A stretch of 11,648 bases of DNA from an uncultured Bacillota bacterium (GTDB lineage: Bacteria; Bacillota; Clostridia; Tissierellales; Tepidimicrobiaceae): assembly GCA_937967955.1 (NCBI GenBank), contig CALBUB010000139.1:1-11648 (forward strand), written 5' to 3'. Under the pieces are notes generated by a model. It did not search any database. It saw nothing but the letters and a program-made list of their open reading frames with translations, and was not told where the DNA came from. A program made the position numbers and the translations under genes. Below are positions 1-6,416 of this stretch, piece after piece. How positions within the stretch are numbered: the stretch's first letter is position 1; every line of letters begins with the position of its first letter.

Positions 1-319
1 TTACCAAATGGATCCAGCTAACAGCCGAGAAGCTATGAGAGAAATACAATATGACATAGAAGAAGGGGCAGACCTAGTAATGGTTAAACTTGCTTTAGCC
101 TACTTAGATGTAATAAGGATGGCTAGGGACAACTTCAATGTTCCAATAGTAGCTTATAATGTAAGTGGAGAATATTCCATGTTAAAGGCAGCAGTGGAAA
201 ACAATATTTTAAGTGAAGATGTTATTTTAGAGACTTTAGTATCCATAAAAAGAGCAGGTGCAGATTTAATAATCACATATTTTGCTAAAGAATTAGCAGA
301 GTCAGGTCTAGTAAAATAG
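1..319 (+). CDS. hemB: 5-aminolevulinate dehydratase (porphobilinogen synthase), C-terminal part
   Basis: This is the last 105 or so residues of HemB; the reading frame is open at the left window edge. HemB condenses two 5-aminolevulinate molecules to porphobilinogen, the first common step of heme, siroheme and corrinoid synthesis in the cytoplasm. Recognisable family segments are YQMDPANSREA, the core around MVK..LAYLDVIR, VPIVAYNVSGEYSM and the terminal RAGADLIITYFA. The lysine at 86-88 corresponds to the Schiff-base lysine of the family. The residue after it is normally proline (MVKP), but here the codon at 89-91 is CTT, leucine, one base from CCT. A strong terminator follows, so hemB is probably the last gene of its operon, upstream of the window. 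Identification is firm; the substitution may be natural variation or a sequence error. Confidence 0.95.
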   Translation, partial: YQMDPANSREAMREIQYDIEEGADLVMVKLALAYLDVIRMARDNFNVPIVAYNVSGEYSMLKAAVENNILSEDVILETLVSIKRAGADLIITYFAKELAESGLVK

Positions 320-337
320 ACGTGGAATTTGTTGAGT

Positions 338-374
338 AAGAACCAAGCCATTAATGCTTGGTTCTTTTGTTTTT
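338..374 (+). terminator. Intrinsic terminator after hemB
   Basis: A perfect 11-bp stem (338-348 with 356-366) closes a 7-nt CATTAAT loop and is followed by TTTTGTTTTT. It lies 19 nt past the hemB stop and separates hemB from the next gene. Confidence 0.9.
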
Positions 375-416
375 GTATACACCTTAATTTAATAGGATTC
401 ACCTACTCTCCACTCC

Positions 417-422
417 TATAAT
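417..422 (+). promoter_or_regulatory. Candidate -10 box upstream of the metallophosphoesterase
   Basis: An exact TATAAT lies 35 nt upstream of the start codon, inside the only gap between the hemB terminator and the next gene. No convincing -35 box sits 16-18 nt upstream (AGGATT region), so this is a position-based guess. Confidence 0.35.
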
Positions 423-456
423 ATTATGATTATATAGCCAGTTGGAGTGAAGGAAT

Positions 457-1413
457 ATGTTTTGGCCAAAGAGAGTGAGTAAGGTTTTTAGGGAAGCCAA
501 GGAAATCCAAATAGATGATTCTTCTAAGATAGTACTCATGAGTGACTGCCATAGGGGAGATGGAGGCTTTGGGGACAATTTCTCCAAAAATGAGAACAAC
601 TATATTGCCGCTTTAAACTATTATTACCGTAATGGTTATACCTATATAGAAATAGGAGATGGAGATGAATTATGGGAAATTAGGAATTTTAGGGATATTG
701 TGGAAGCCCATGAGGATGTTTTTACCCTACTGTCTAAGTTTTATAAGGAAGACAGGCTCTATTTCATCTATGGAAATCATGATATGGTGAAGAAATATGA
801 TAAATTTGTAAAGGATAATCTATATTATTATTTTGATAAATATGAACAAGAACACATTCCTCTTTTTCCAAATATAAGGATCCATGAAGGTTTGGTGTTA
901 AAGTATAAGCTTACAGGAGATAAAATATTTTTAATCCATGGACATCAAGTGGAGATTCTAAATAATTATCTGTGGAAGTTAGCAAGATTTTTAGTAAGAT
1001 ATTTGTGGAGGCCCTTAGAACTACACGGAGTAAACAATCCAACAAGAACAGCTAAAAACCATAAGAAGAAGGATCAATTAGCAAGGAAGCTAACTAAATG
1101 GGTAATGAAGGAGAAGCAAATGCTTATTTCTGGCCATAATCACATGCCTATGTTTCCAGAGGTAGGCTATCCTCCCTATTTTAACAGTGGTAGCTGTGTC
1201 CATCCCCGCTGTATAACTGGAATTGAAATTGTAAAAGGAAATATAATGCTTATTAAATGGTGCACCAAGGTAAATAGGGATGGTATTCTATTTGTAGAGA
1301 GACAGATAATAGCAGGCCCAATAAGATTGGAAGACTACTTTAATGTAAGGGGGATGTATAAAGAACCAAACTTTAAAATTCCCAAGAATGAGGAAGTCAG
1401 TGAGAGTATTTGA
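457..1413 (+). CDS. Calcineurin-like metallophosphoesterase, physiological substrate unknown
   Basis: This 318-residue cytoplasmic protein shows the full set of binuclear metallophosphoesterase motifs: SDCH at residues 29-32 (D30, H32), GDGDE at 67-71, GNHD at 106-109, HGH at 161-163 and SGHNH at 225-229. All metal ligands and the catalytic His of GNHD appear present, so it should be an active phosphomonoesterase, diesterase or pyrophosphatase. The order resembles the LpxH-like branch, but a Gram-positive host without lipid A makes the LpxH substrate unlikely. A basic insertion (residues about 170-220, rich in K, R and W) lies before the last motif. The ATG at 457 is preceded by GGAGTGAAGG at 444-453. 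It appears to be a single-gene unit, with terminators on both sides. Family assignment is secure; substrate cannot be inferred. Confidence 0.85.
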   Translation: MFWPKRVSKVFREAKEIQIDDSSKIVLMSDCHRGDGGFGDNFSKNENNYIAALNYYYRNGYTYIEIGDGDELWEIRNFRDIVEAHEDVFTLLSKFYKEDRLYFIYGNHDMVKKYDKFVKDNLYYYFDKYEQEHIPLFPNIRIHEGLVLKYKLTGDKIFLIHGHQVEILNNYLWKLARFLVRYLWRPLELHGVNNPTRTAKNHKKKDQLARKLTKWVMKEKQMLISGHNHMPMFPEVGYPPYFNSGSCVHPRCITGIEIVKGNIMLIKWCTKVNRDGILFVERQIIAGPIRLEDYFNVRGMYKEPNFKIPKNEEVSESI

Positions 1414-1442
1414 AAATAGAGAAATTCCAGAGAAGAGCATAT

Positions 1443-1482
1443 AAAAATGCATTCCATAAGAAAGTAAAAGGAATGCATTTTT
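1443..1482. terminator. Shared bidirectional terminator between convergent genes
   Basis: A perfect 13-bp inverted repeat (1443-1455 with 1470-1482) has a 14-nt loop. The stem starts with five A and ends with five T, so both strands read as hairpin plus T-run. It lies 29 nt past the phosphoesterase stop and 11 nt past the stop of the opposing MBL-fold gene, and can serve both. Confidence 0.85.
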
Positions 1483-1493
1483 AAATTGCTTTT

Positions 1494-2168
1494 TTATTGG
1501 ATCTCAATTGTCTGATTTTCCCTGTGGATCTCCAATATTTTAGTAGAAGGCTCTTTTACATCCCTGGCAAAATCTTCAGTTGTGCTAAATTTATTCCAGA
1601 AGTGGATTGGTATAAAATACTTAGGTTTTACTTCTTCTATGAAGTATTTACCACCTAAGGAATAGTTCTCTCTAAGCCTTGGATCTACAGGGAAAAAAGC
1701 TATATCCACTTTATTTTTCTTTATCCTTTCAATTTCTTCTTTAAAGGCTCTTTCCATCACTTCCTTTTCTTCTTCCGTATCCTCTGGCCATAGCCACCAG
1801 TTTAAATCTCCTGCAAAGAATATATTTTTTCCTTCTACTTCCACTAAAAAGGACAAGCCCCTATCAGTTGAGCCGAAAGAATGGACATTTACATCATATA
1901 CCTTTAGATTCTCGTAAGGCTTCATAATGAAAATATTAGGTTCTGCTTTTATACCTATATCACTGCTTAAAACGTATTGAATATTTGGATTTTCCTTTTT
2001 CCATTCAAGTATTTCAGGATTAAAATGGTCCTGATGGCCGTGACTTGAAAACACGATTGTTTTTTTATCCTCTCTTAAGTTTATTTGCCCCTTATAATAG
2101 TCAAATACAAGAAAATAATTGTCTGTTTCTACAGTAAAACCACTGTGGAAAATGTATTCAATCTTCAT
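1494..2168 (-). CDS. MBL-fold metallo-hydrolase, UlaG-like
   Basis: This 224-residue protein belongs to the metallo-beta-lactamase fold superfamily. The metal-binding signature HxHxDH is HGHQDH at residues 43-48. The bridging aspartate is D121 (FAGD), and the last ligand histidine is H189 in IPIHFW. A histidine at 96 (VHSFGSTD) fits the remaining ligand. The short N-terminal strand pair beginning MKIEYIFHSGF is typical of the small UlaG/YtkL-like branch of hydrolases, many of which are uncharacterised. No signal peptide is visible, so it should be cytoplasmic. The start ATG (2166-2168) has GAGGTGA upstream on the minus strand. It is convergent with the phosphoesterase and apparently monocistronic. 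The substrate is unknown; the lactonase role of UlaG should not be assumed. Confidence 0.85.
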   Translation of the reverse strand: MKIEYIFHSGFTVETDNYFLVFDYYKGQINLREDKKTIVFSSHGHQDHFNPEILEWKKENPNIQYVLSSDIGIKAEPNIFIMKPYENLKVYDVNVHSFGSTDRGLSFLVEVEGKNIFFAGDLNWWLWPEDTEEEKEVMERAFKEEIERIKKNKVDIAFFPVDPRLRENYSLGGKYFIEEVKPKYFIPIHFWNKFSTTEDFARDVKEPSTKILEIHRENQTIEIQ

Positions 2169-2187
2169 CTAAATCACCTCAAAGCTT

Positions 2188-2193
2188 ATTATA
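2188..2193 (-). promoter_or_regulatory. Candidate -10 box for the MBL-fold gene (minus strand)
   Basis: TATAAT on the minus strand lies 19 nt upstream of the start codon, which implies a very short leader. The hexamer 17 nt further upstream (AGTGTG) is a poor -35. Weak candidate. Confidence 0.3.
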
Positions 2194-2229
2194 CCCTAAA
2201 AATTAGCCTGCACACTATTTTACAGTTAT

Positions 2230-2297
2230 GCCTAATGGCTATTATAAAATAATCAATTATAAGCCTAATAATATATGATATAATTAGGGCTAATGGC
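2230..2297. repeat. Pair of direct repeats (G[C/G]CTAATGGC) flanking the transporter promoter
   Basis: GCCTAATGGC at 2230-2239 recurs as GGCTAATGGC at 2288-2297, 9 of 10 identical with starts 58 nt apart. Related half-sites CCTAAT and ATTAGG/ATTAGCC occur at 2264, 2283 and 2202. Such clustering fits a regulator binding region, but AT-richness makes chance partial matches likely. Confidence 0.35.
2264..2288 (+). promoter_or_regulatory. Extended -10 promoter inside a 25-bp near-palindrome, upstream of the EamA transporter
   Basis: TGATATAAT at 2276-2284 is an extended -10 element (TGnTATAAT), about 70 nt before the transporter gene. It sits inside a near-perfect inverted repeat, CCTAAT (2264-2269) to ATTAGG (2283-2288). 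Twenty of 25 positions agree with their reverse complement. A repressor site overlapping the -10 box is a reasonable reading. No good -35 box is visible, as expected for an extended -10 promoter. Confidence 0.5.
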
Positions 2298-2366
2298 AAT
2301 TAATATGTAATTTTTAGAATGTTATAAGTTGACAAAACAGTAAGTAAACAGGAGGTAATGGCTTCT

Positions 2367-3224
2367 ATGAAAGAGCTAGTTCACAGCCACAGATTTAAAG
2401 GAATAATATTAGCAATAATTGCGTCAACTTTATGGAGCATTGGAGGTATTTTAGTAAAACTATTAGATTGGAATCCAGTTGCCATATCAGGTTCAAGAAG
2501 TTTTATAGCTTCATTAGTAATATTGGCCTACATTAGGAAGCCAAAGATAACTAAATCTAAACCGCAAATTATAGGTGCTATTGCTTATTCAGCAACAGTG
2601 CTTTTTTATGTTATAGCAAATAAGCTTACCACTGCTGCCAATGCAATACTTCTTCAATACACTGCCCCTATTTTTGTAGCCATATTGAGCTTCTTTATAT
2701 TGAGAGAAAAAATCCATTGGTATGATATAGCTTCTATTGTTGCAGTAGTATTAGGCATGGCCCTCTTTTTTATAGATGGAGTAGACTCTGGCAATATTTT
2801 AGGTAATATAATTGCAATTGCTTCCGGCTTTGCAGTAGCCTGCAATACCCTTGCTTTAAGAGTACAAAAAGATGATTCAGCCCTAGAGACAGTTTGGCTG
2901 GGTAATCTGCTTACTTTTATAATAGCTGTGCCCTTTATATTACAAGTAGATATTAGTGTAAGGGATTTAATAATAGTAGTTATATTAGGAGTTTTTCAGC
3001 TGGGAATTTCTTATATTGCTTATGCCAACTGTCTCAAATATATTACAGCTTTAGAAGCTATACTTATAGCTGTATTAGAGCCCTTATTAAATCCTATATG
3101 GGTCTATATTTTCCTTGGGGAAAAACCCAGTATTAATGCCATATTTGGAGGAATTATAGTGATTGTTGCAATAACCCTTAGGGGGATTTATGTTACTATG
3201 AAAACTTCAGAAGAAAACATTTAA
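2367..3224 (+). CDS. EamA/DMT-family transporter, probable metabolite exporter
   Basis: This is an integral membrane protein of 285 residues with ten hydrophobic segments, roughly at 12-31, 37-55, 68-84, 91-112, 119-136, 142-164, 176-193, 200-220, 228-250 and 258-277. That is the 5+5 EamA duplication of the drug/metabolite transporter superfamily. The two halves carry matching signatures, LLQYTAPIFVAILSFFILRE (97-114 region) and AVLEPLLNPIWVYIFLGEKP (235-253 region). Family members commonly export amino acids or other small metabolites; the substrate here is not predictable. Start choice: GGAGG at 2351-2355 is only 2 nt from an ATG at 2358 but 11 nt from the in-frame ATG at 2367 (MKELVHSH), so I prefer 2367. 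The upstream start would add only MAS. No terminator is seen after the gene, so some read-through into the following leader is possible. Confidence 0.88.
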   Translation: MKELVHSHRFKGIILAIIASTLWSIGGILVKLLDWNPVAISGSRSFIASLVILAYIRKPKITKSKPQIIGAIAYSATVLFYVIANKLTTAANAILLQYTAPIFVAILSFFILREKIHWYDIASIVAVVLGMALFFIDGVDSGNILGNIIAIASGFAVACNTLALRVQKDDSALETVWLGNLLTFIIAVPFILQVDISVRDLIIVVILGVFQLGISYIAYANCLKYITALEAILIAVLEPLLNPIWVYIFLGEKPSINAIFGGIIVIVAITLRGIYVTMKTSEENI

Positions 3225-3246
3225 AGATAATAATTTAACAATCCCC

Positions 3247-3274
3247 TTGAAAAATATTTTATATATGTTATAAT
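3247..3274 (+). promoter_or_regulatory. Strong sigma-A-type promoter of the aldehyde oxidoreductase operon
   Basis: TTGAAA (3247-3252), a 16-nt spacer and TATAAT (3269-3274) form a near-consensus promoter, reinforced by a TGT extended -10 (3266-3268). Transcription would start near 3281, giving a leader of about 230 nt before the ferredoxin start codon. Confidence 0.8.
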
Positions 3275-3308
3275 ATAGTAAACTAAATTTTTAAAAAATT
3301 CCAACAAA

Positions 3309-3408
3309 AATCCCGATTCATAATGACCTATATTCATTTATATATAGGCCATTATGAACGATAGGGCATAAAAAGCAATTTTTATGCCTGCCAGTGCGCA
3401 AAGGGATT
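3309..3408 (+). promoter_or_regulatory. Riboswitch-like aptamer domain in the oxidoreductase operon leader, class unassigned
   Basis: The 100-nt segment can fold as a closed multi-helix domain. The closing stem is AATCCC (3309-3314) with GGGATT (3403-3408). Inside it, the first hairpin pairs 3317-3325 with 3350-3358 and, after an A/C mismatch, 3327-3333 with 3342-3348. The second hairpin pairs 3365-3374 perfectly with 3379-3388 and is capped by GCAA, a GNRA tetraloop. Single-stranded joiners carry GC-rich sequence that stands out from the AT-rich leader, for example TGCCAGTGCGCAAA (3389-3402). The 3' closing strand is also the base of the following terminator, so the folds are mutually exclusive. 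Genomic context (an enzyme using a tungsten or molybdenum pterin) suggests a Moco/Tuco-type riboswitch, but I could not match the conserved core from memory. Confidence 0.55.
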
Positions 3409-3455
3409 AATATCTATCATCTTTTTAGTGATAGGTATTAATCCCTTTTATTTTT
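3400..3455 (+). terminator. Leader terminator (attenuator) upstream of the ferredoxin gene
   Basis: A 20-bp stem (3400-3419 with 3429-3448, a single G-U pair) closes a 9-nt loop and runs into TTTTATTTTT. It lies inside the operon leader, before the first gene, so it should act as a conditional attenuator. Its 5' strand contains GGGATT, which can pair instead with AATCCC at 3309-3314. The hairpin also contains an in-frame GTG (3428), which is therefore an implausible start codon. Confidence 0.85.
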
Positions 3456-3466
3456 CAACAAATTTA

Positions 3467-3508
3467 AAGGGGGTGAGTTTCTGGTACCGTAAGGTTACCA
3501 GAGAGGAT
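3467..3508 (+). promoter_or_regulatory. Shine-Dalgarno region with a hairpin between SD and start codon
   Basis: The strong AAAGGGGGTGA (3467-3477 region) is about 33 nt from the ATG at 3509, too far for direct use. A hairpin lies between them: CTGGTACC (3481-3488), loop GTAA, GGTTACCAG (3493-3501) with one bulged T. Folding it would bring the SD closer to the ATG. A second, weak GAGAGG (3501-3506) is only 2 nt from the ATG. The arrangement suggests structured translation initiation or a role in the leader switch. Confidence 0.4.
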
Positions 3509-4003
3509 ATGGCTAAAGGGATATTTATAACACCTGAAAAATGTACAGGTTGCAGACTTTGTGAGCTTACATGTACATTTAATAAATTCGATGACTTCAA
3601 TCCAGAAGATGCATCTATTAGAATACTATACCTTGATGAACAAGGCTTACAAGTACCAATGACTTGTATACAATGTGATGAGCCTGACTGTGTTGATGCT
3701 TGTCCAGTAGAGGCTTTAACAAAAGACGAAGAAACAGGAGTAGTAAAGCTTAATCAAGACTTGTGTATTGAATGTGAAGCCTGTGTAGAAGCTTGTCCTT
3801 ATGGTTCCATTACTTATAGTACAAGACACAATAGAATCATAAAATGTGATCAATGTGATGGAGAGCCCCAATGTGTCAAAATATGTCCAGGTGGTGCTTT
3901 AGAATTTAAGGAACTAGATGGTGAGCTGAAGGATAAGAGAGAAAAGGTTGCTAGCCAATATAGTACTACCTTTAAGAAGGTATATAGGGAGGTGGCTAAG
4001 TAA
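3509..4003 (+). CDS. Four-cluster 4Fe-4S ferredoxin-type subunit of the aldehyde oxidoreductase
   Basis: This electron-transfer protein has 164 residues and sixteen cysteines in four [4Fe-4S] motifs: C12-x2-C15-x2-C18-x3-C22, C53-x2-C56-x4-C61-x3-C65-P, C86-x2-C89-x2-C92-x3-C96-P and C113-x2-C116-x5-C122-x3-C126-P. The pattern is that of the DmsB/HycB-like iron-sulfur subunits, and this type is often encoded next to aldehyde:ferredoxin oxidoreductase. No signal peptide or twin-arginine motif is present, so it should be cytoplasmic. Its likely job is to take electrons from the tungsten enzyme and pass them to ferredoxin or another carrier. The stop codon overlaps the next ATG (TAATG), so the two genes are translationally coupled. 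I chose ATG 3509 (MAKGIFITPEKCTGC) because the longer frame opening at GTG 3428 starts inside the attenuator hairpin. An in-frame GTG at 3473 is a possible alternative. Confidence 0.85.
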   Translation: MAKGIFITPEKCTGCRLCELTCTFNKFDDFNPEDASIRILYLDEQGLQVPMTCIQCDEPDCVDACPVEALTKDEETGVVKLNQDLCIECEACVEACPYGSITYSTRHNRIIKCDQCDGEPQCVKICPGGALEFKELDGELKDKREKVASQYSTTFKKVYREVAK

Positions 4004-5835
4004 TGTACGGCTGGACGGGAAAGATTATAAGGGTTAATTTAACGGAAGAGAAAATAACAGTAGAAGATCTAAATATGGAAGATGCTAAACTGTACCTGGG
4101 TGGTAGGGGTTTAGCTTCTAAGATATTGTGTGATGAAATCGATCCTAATATAGACCCATTAAGCCCAGAAAACAAATTAATATTTATGACTGGTCCATTA
4201 ACAGGAACTTATGCTTCTTGTGCAGGTAGATTTAATGTGGTAGCAAAAGCTCCATTAACAGGAACAATTGGAGCAGCTAACTCTGGAGGCTACTTTGGTC
4301 CTGAGTTAAAATTTGCAGGCTATGATGGAATTATATTTGAAGGAAAGGCAGATAAACCAGTTTATCTACACATATGCGATGATCTTATAGAGCTAAAGAG
4401 TGCAGAACACCTTTGGGGTAAAGACGTATTTGAAACTACAGATCTTCTTCTAGAAGAAAACGAAAGGGATGCAAGGGTTGCTTGTATAGGGCCAGCAGGA
4501 GAAAAACAAGTGCTATTTGCTACAGTTATGAATGATAAGGATAGGGCTGCAGGCAGATCTGGAATGGGAGCAGTAATGGGTTCCAAAAACCTTAAAGCAG
4601 TAGTAGTAAAAGGAACAAAATCAATTAAGGTATTCAGTAGAGATAAATTTAAAGATGCGGTAATGGATGCTAGAAGTAAGCTTGACCAAAATGGTGTAAC
4701 TGGTCCTGGTGGAGGTCTTCCAACTTATGGTACTGAGGTGCTTGTTAACATTTTAAATGAAGTCCATGGTTTGCCAACAAGAAACTGGCAAGATTCCTAT
4801 TTTGAGCATGCAGATTTAATAAGCGGCGAGTATATGACTGAAAACTGCCTAGTAAGGAATAAGGCTTGCTTTGCTTGTAGTATTGGCTGTGGTAGAATTG
4901 TAAGGATTCCTGATGGCAAATATAAGGGAATTGTAGCAGGGGCAGAGTATGAGGCTGGCTGGTCTTATGGTGCCTGCTGTGGAGTAAAAGATTTGAATGC
5001 TATAAATAAGGCTAACCATGTATGTAACCTTCTAGGACTAGACCCAATTACCATGGGAGCAACTATAGCTTGTGCAATGGAATTATATGAAAAAGGATAT
5101 CTATCTAAAGAAGATCTAGGCGGTAGAGAATTAAGATTTGGAGATGCTGAAAGTATTGTAGAATGGACAGAGCTTACTGGAAACAGGGAAGGCTTTGGTG
5201 ACATAATGGCCCTTGGCTCCTATAGAATGGCAGAAAAGTATGGCCATCCAGAACTATCTATGAGCGTTAAAAAACAAGAAATGCCAGCTTATGATGGAAG
5301 AGTACTACAAGGAATGGGACTATCCTATGCTACCAGCAATAGAGGTGGATGTCACGTAAGAGGATACTTGACTTCCCCAGAGATATTAGGAATTCCACAA
5401 AAAGTAGATCCTCATTCAACAGAAGGAAAGGCAGCTTTATTGAAAACATTCCAAGATTTGACTGCTGTAGTAGATTCATCTGATATATGCTTATTTACTA
5501 CCTTTGCTATAGGACTACCTGAGATTTCAGAAATGTTAAGGACTGTAACTGGCTTAGAATATAGCGATGAAGAGATACTACAAATAGGAGAAAGAATTTG
5601 GAACCTAGAAAAGCTATTCAATCTAAAAGCAGGCTTTACTAGAAAAGACGATACCCTACCAGAAAGATTACTTAAAGAGCCAGTAAAAACTGGTCCAGGC
5701 AAGGGCTTAGTAACAAAACTTGATGTGATGCTAGATGAATATTATGAAGTAAGAGGCTGGGATAAAGAAGGCATTCCAACGGAAGAGAAATTAAAAGAGT
5801 TAGGTTTAGAAGGGTTTTCTTTTGCTAAAGCTTAA
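4003..5835 (+). CDS. aor: Aldehyde:ferredoxin oxidoreductase, tungsten-pterin enzyme
   Basis: This 610-residue, full-length member of the AOR family interconverts aldehydes and carboxylic acids with low-potential electrons, using a bis-pterin tungsten (rarely molybdenum) cofactor and one [4Fe-4S] cluster. The start MYGWTGKIIRVNL and GGRGLASKIL are family hallmarks. Pterin-binding segments are ANSGGYFGPELKFAGYDGII (residues 92-111) and DKDRAAGRSGMGAVMGSKNL (178-197). Cluster ligands are C289, C292 and C296 (KACFACSIGCGR) with distal C496 (DSSDICLF). E315 (AEYE) and H451 (GGCHVRG) fall where the Pyrococcus enzyme has its catalytic Glu and His. GGGAGGTGG lies about 10 nt before the ATG, which overlaps the previous stop. 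It may reduce organic acids to aldehydes or detoxify aldehydes from amino-acid fermentation; the substrate is not predictable. No cofactor-synthesis gene is nearby. Confidence 0.95.
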   Translation: MYGWTGKIIRVNLTEEKITVEDLNMEDAKLYLGGRGLASKILCDEIDPNIDPLSPENKLIFMTGPLTGTYASCAGRFNVVAKAPLTGTIGAANSGGYFGPELKFAGYDGIIFEGKADKPVYLHICDDLIELKSAEHLWGKDVFETTDLLLEENERDARVACIGPAGEKQVLFATVMNDKDRAAGRSGMGAVMGSKNLKAVVVKGTKSIKVFSRDKFKDAVMDARSKLDQNGVTGPGGGLPTYGTEVLVNILNEVHGLPTRNWQDSYFEHADLISGEYMTENCLVRNKACFACSIGCGRIVRIPDGKYKGIVAGAEYEAGWSYGACCGVKDLNAINKANHVCNLLGLDPITMGATIACAMELYEKGYLSKEDLGGRELRFGDAESIVEWTELTGNREGFGDIMALGSYRMAEKYGHPELSMSVKKQEMPAYDGRVLQGMGLSYATSNRGGCHVRGYLTSPEILGIPQKVDPHSTEGKAALLKTFQDLTAVVDSSDICLFTTFAIGLPEISEMLRTVTGLEYSDEEILQIGERIWNLEKLFNLKAGFTRKDDTLPERLLKEPVKTGPGKGLVTKLDVMLDEYYEVRGWDKEGIPTEEKLKELGLEGFSFAKA

Positions 5836-5839
5836 TTTT

Positions 5840-5875
5840 ACCATCCATCATTTTTATGATGGATGGTCTTTTTTT
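5840..5875 (+). terminator. Intrinsic terminator of the aldehyde oxidoreductase operon
   Basis: A perfect 11-bp stem (5840-5850 with 5857-5867) with a TTTTTA loop is followed by CTTTTTTT. It begins 5 nt after the stop codon. Confidence 0.92.
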
Positions 5876-5919
5876 AGCTATATATAAGGTAATTGGCTAG
5901 CTAGATATTATGCTTTCTG

Positions 5920-5928
5920 TGGTATAAT
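5920..5928 (+). promoter_or_regulatory. Extended -10 promoter of the YjbQ-family gene
   Basis: TGGTATAAT matches the extended -10 consensus TGnTATAAT, 57 nt before the start codon and downstream of the previous terminator. No clear -35 box is visible. A GGCTAGCTAG motif lies just upstream at 5895-5904. Confidence 0.6.
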
Positions 5929-5985
5929 ATGGTTACTAAAATATCCATTTAGTATTAGTACATAAATAAACTGAAGGTGATAAAT

Positions 5986-6375
5986 ATGGAATATAGAATT
6001 AAAACTACTAAGCCTCAAGAATTTATTGATATTACCAATTTAATTAATAAGGAAATTAAAAAAAGAAATATACAGGAAGGAATAGCAGTAGTATTCATTC
6101 CCCATACAACAGCAGGAGTTACAGTCAATGAAAATACAGATCCAGCAGTTGTAGAGGATATACTCACATCTTTAAACAAGGTTTTCCCAGTAAATGATAA
6201 TTATCTCCATTATGAAGGCAATTCCCATGCTCACATAAAGGCTTCAATTGTTGGTTCTTCCTGTAGCCTTATTATTGAAGAAGGAAGGTTAAAGCTAGGT
6301 ACATGGCAAGGAGTATATTTTTGTGAGTTCGATGGCCCCAGGGATAGAAAAGTATATATAAAGGTTATAGGTTAA
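5986..6375 (+). CDS. YjbQ/UPF0047 family protein (secondary thiamine-phosphate synthase-like)
   Basis: This small cytoplasmic protein of 129 residues has the complete UPF0047 signature: PHTTAGVTVNEN at 39-50, GNSHAHIKASIVG at 78-90 and LGTWQGVYFCEFDGPR at 104-119. Histidines 40, 81 and 83 are the conserved cluster likely to bind a ligand or metal. The Escherichia coli homolog YjbQ has weak thiamine-phosphate synthase activity, but the physiological role of the family is not settled. I chose the ATG at 5986, which follows GAAGGTGAT (5973-5981) at good spacing. An in-frame GTG at 5977 lies within that ribosome binding site and is unlikely. The gene appears monocistronic, with its own promoter and a terminator abutting its stop. 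No thiamine genes are nearby. Confidence 0.9.
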   Translation: MEYRIKTTKPQEFIDITNLINKEIKKRNIQEGIAVVFIPHTTAGVTVNENTDPAVVEDILTSLNKVFPVNDNYLHYEGNSHAHIKASIVGSSCSLIIEEGRLKLGTWQGVYFCEFDGPRDRKVYIKVIG

Positions 6376-6406
6376 AGGCTCTAAAGGTTAACTTTAGAGC
6401 TTTTTT
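6376..6406 (+). terminator. Intrinsic terminator after the YjbQ-family gene
   Basis: GCTCTAAAG (6378-6386) pairs perfectly with CTTTAGAGC (6392-6400) around a 5-nt loop and is followed by six T. The A-run before the stem can extend pairing. It starts immediately after the stop codon. Confidence 0.9.
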
Positions 6407-6416
6407 CATGACATTG

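Noticed and set aside
2329..2334. TTGACA as a -35 box for the EamA transporter
   Set aside because: A -10 box 17 nt downstream would fall on the ribosome binding site and start region, and none is present.
3317..3388. CRISPR or transposon-end interpretation of the two adjacent long inverted repeats
   Set aside because: The two hairpins differ in sequence, there is no repeat-spacer periodicity, no transposase and no target duplication; a leader RNA fold explains them better.
4362..5702. Three minus-strand open frames of 74-96 residues within the aldehyde oxidoreductase gene
   Set aside because: They are antisense to a fully conserved enzyme and show low-complexity serine-rich translations typical of shadow frames.
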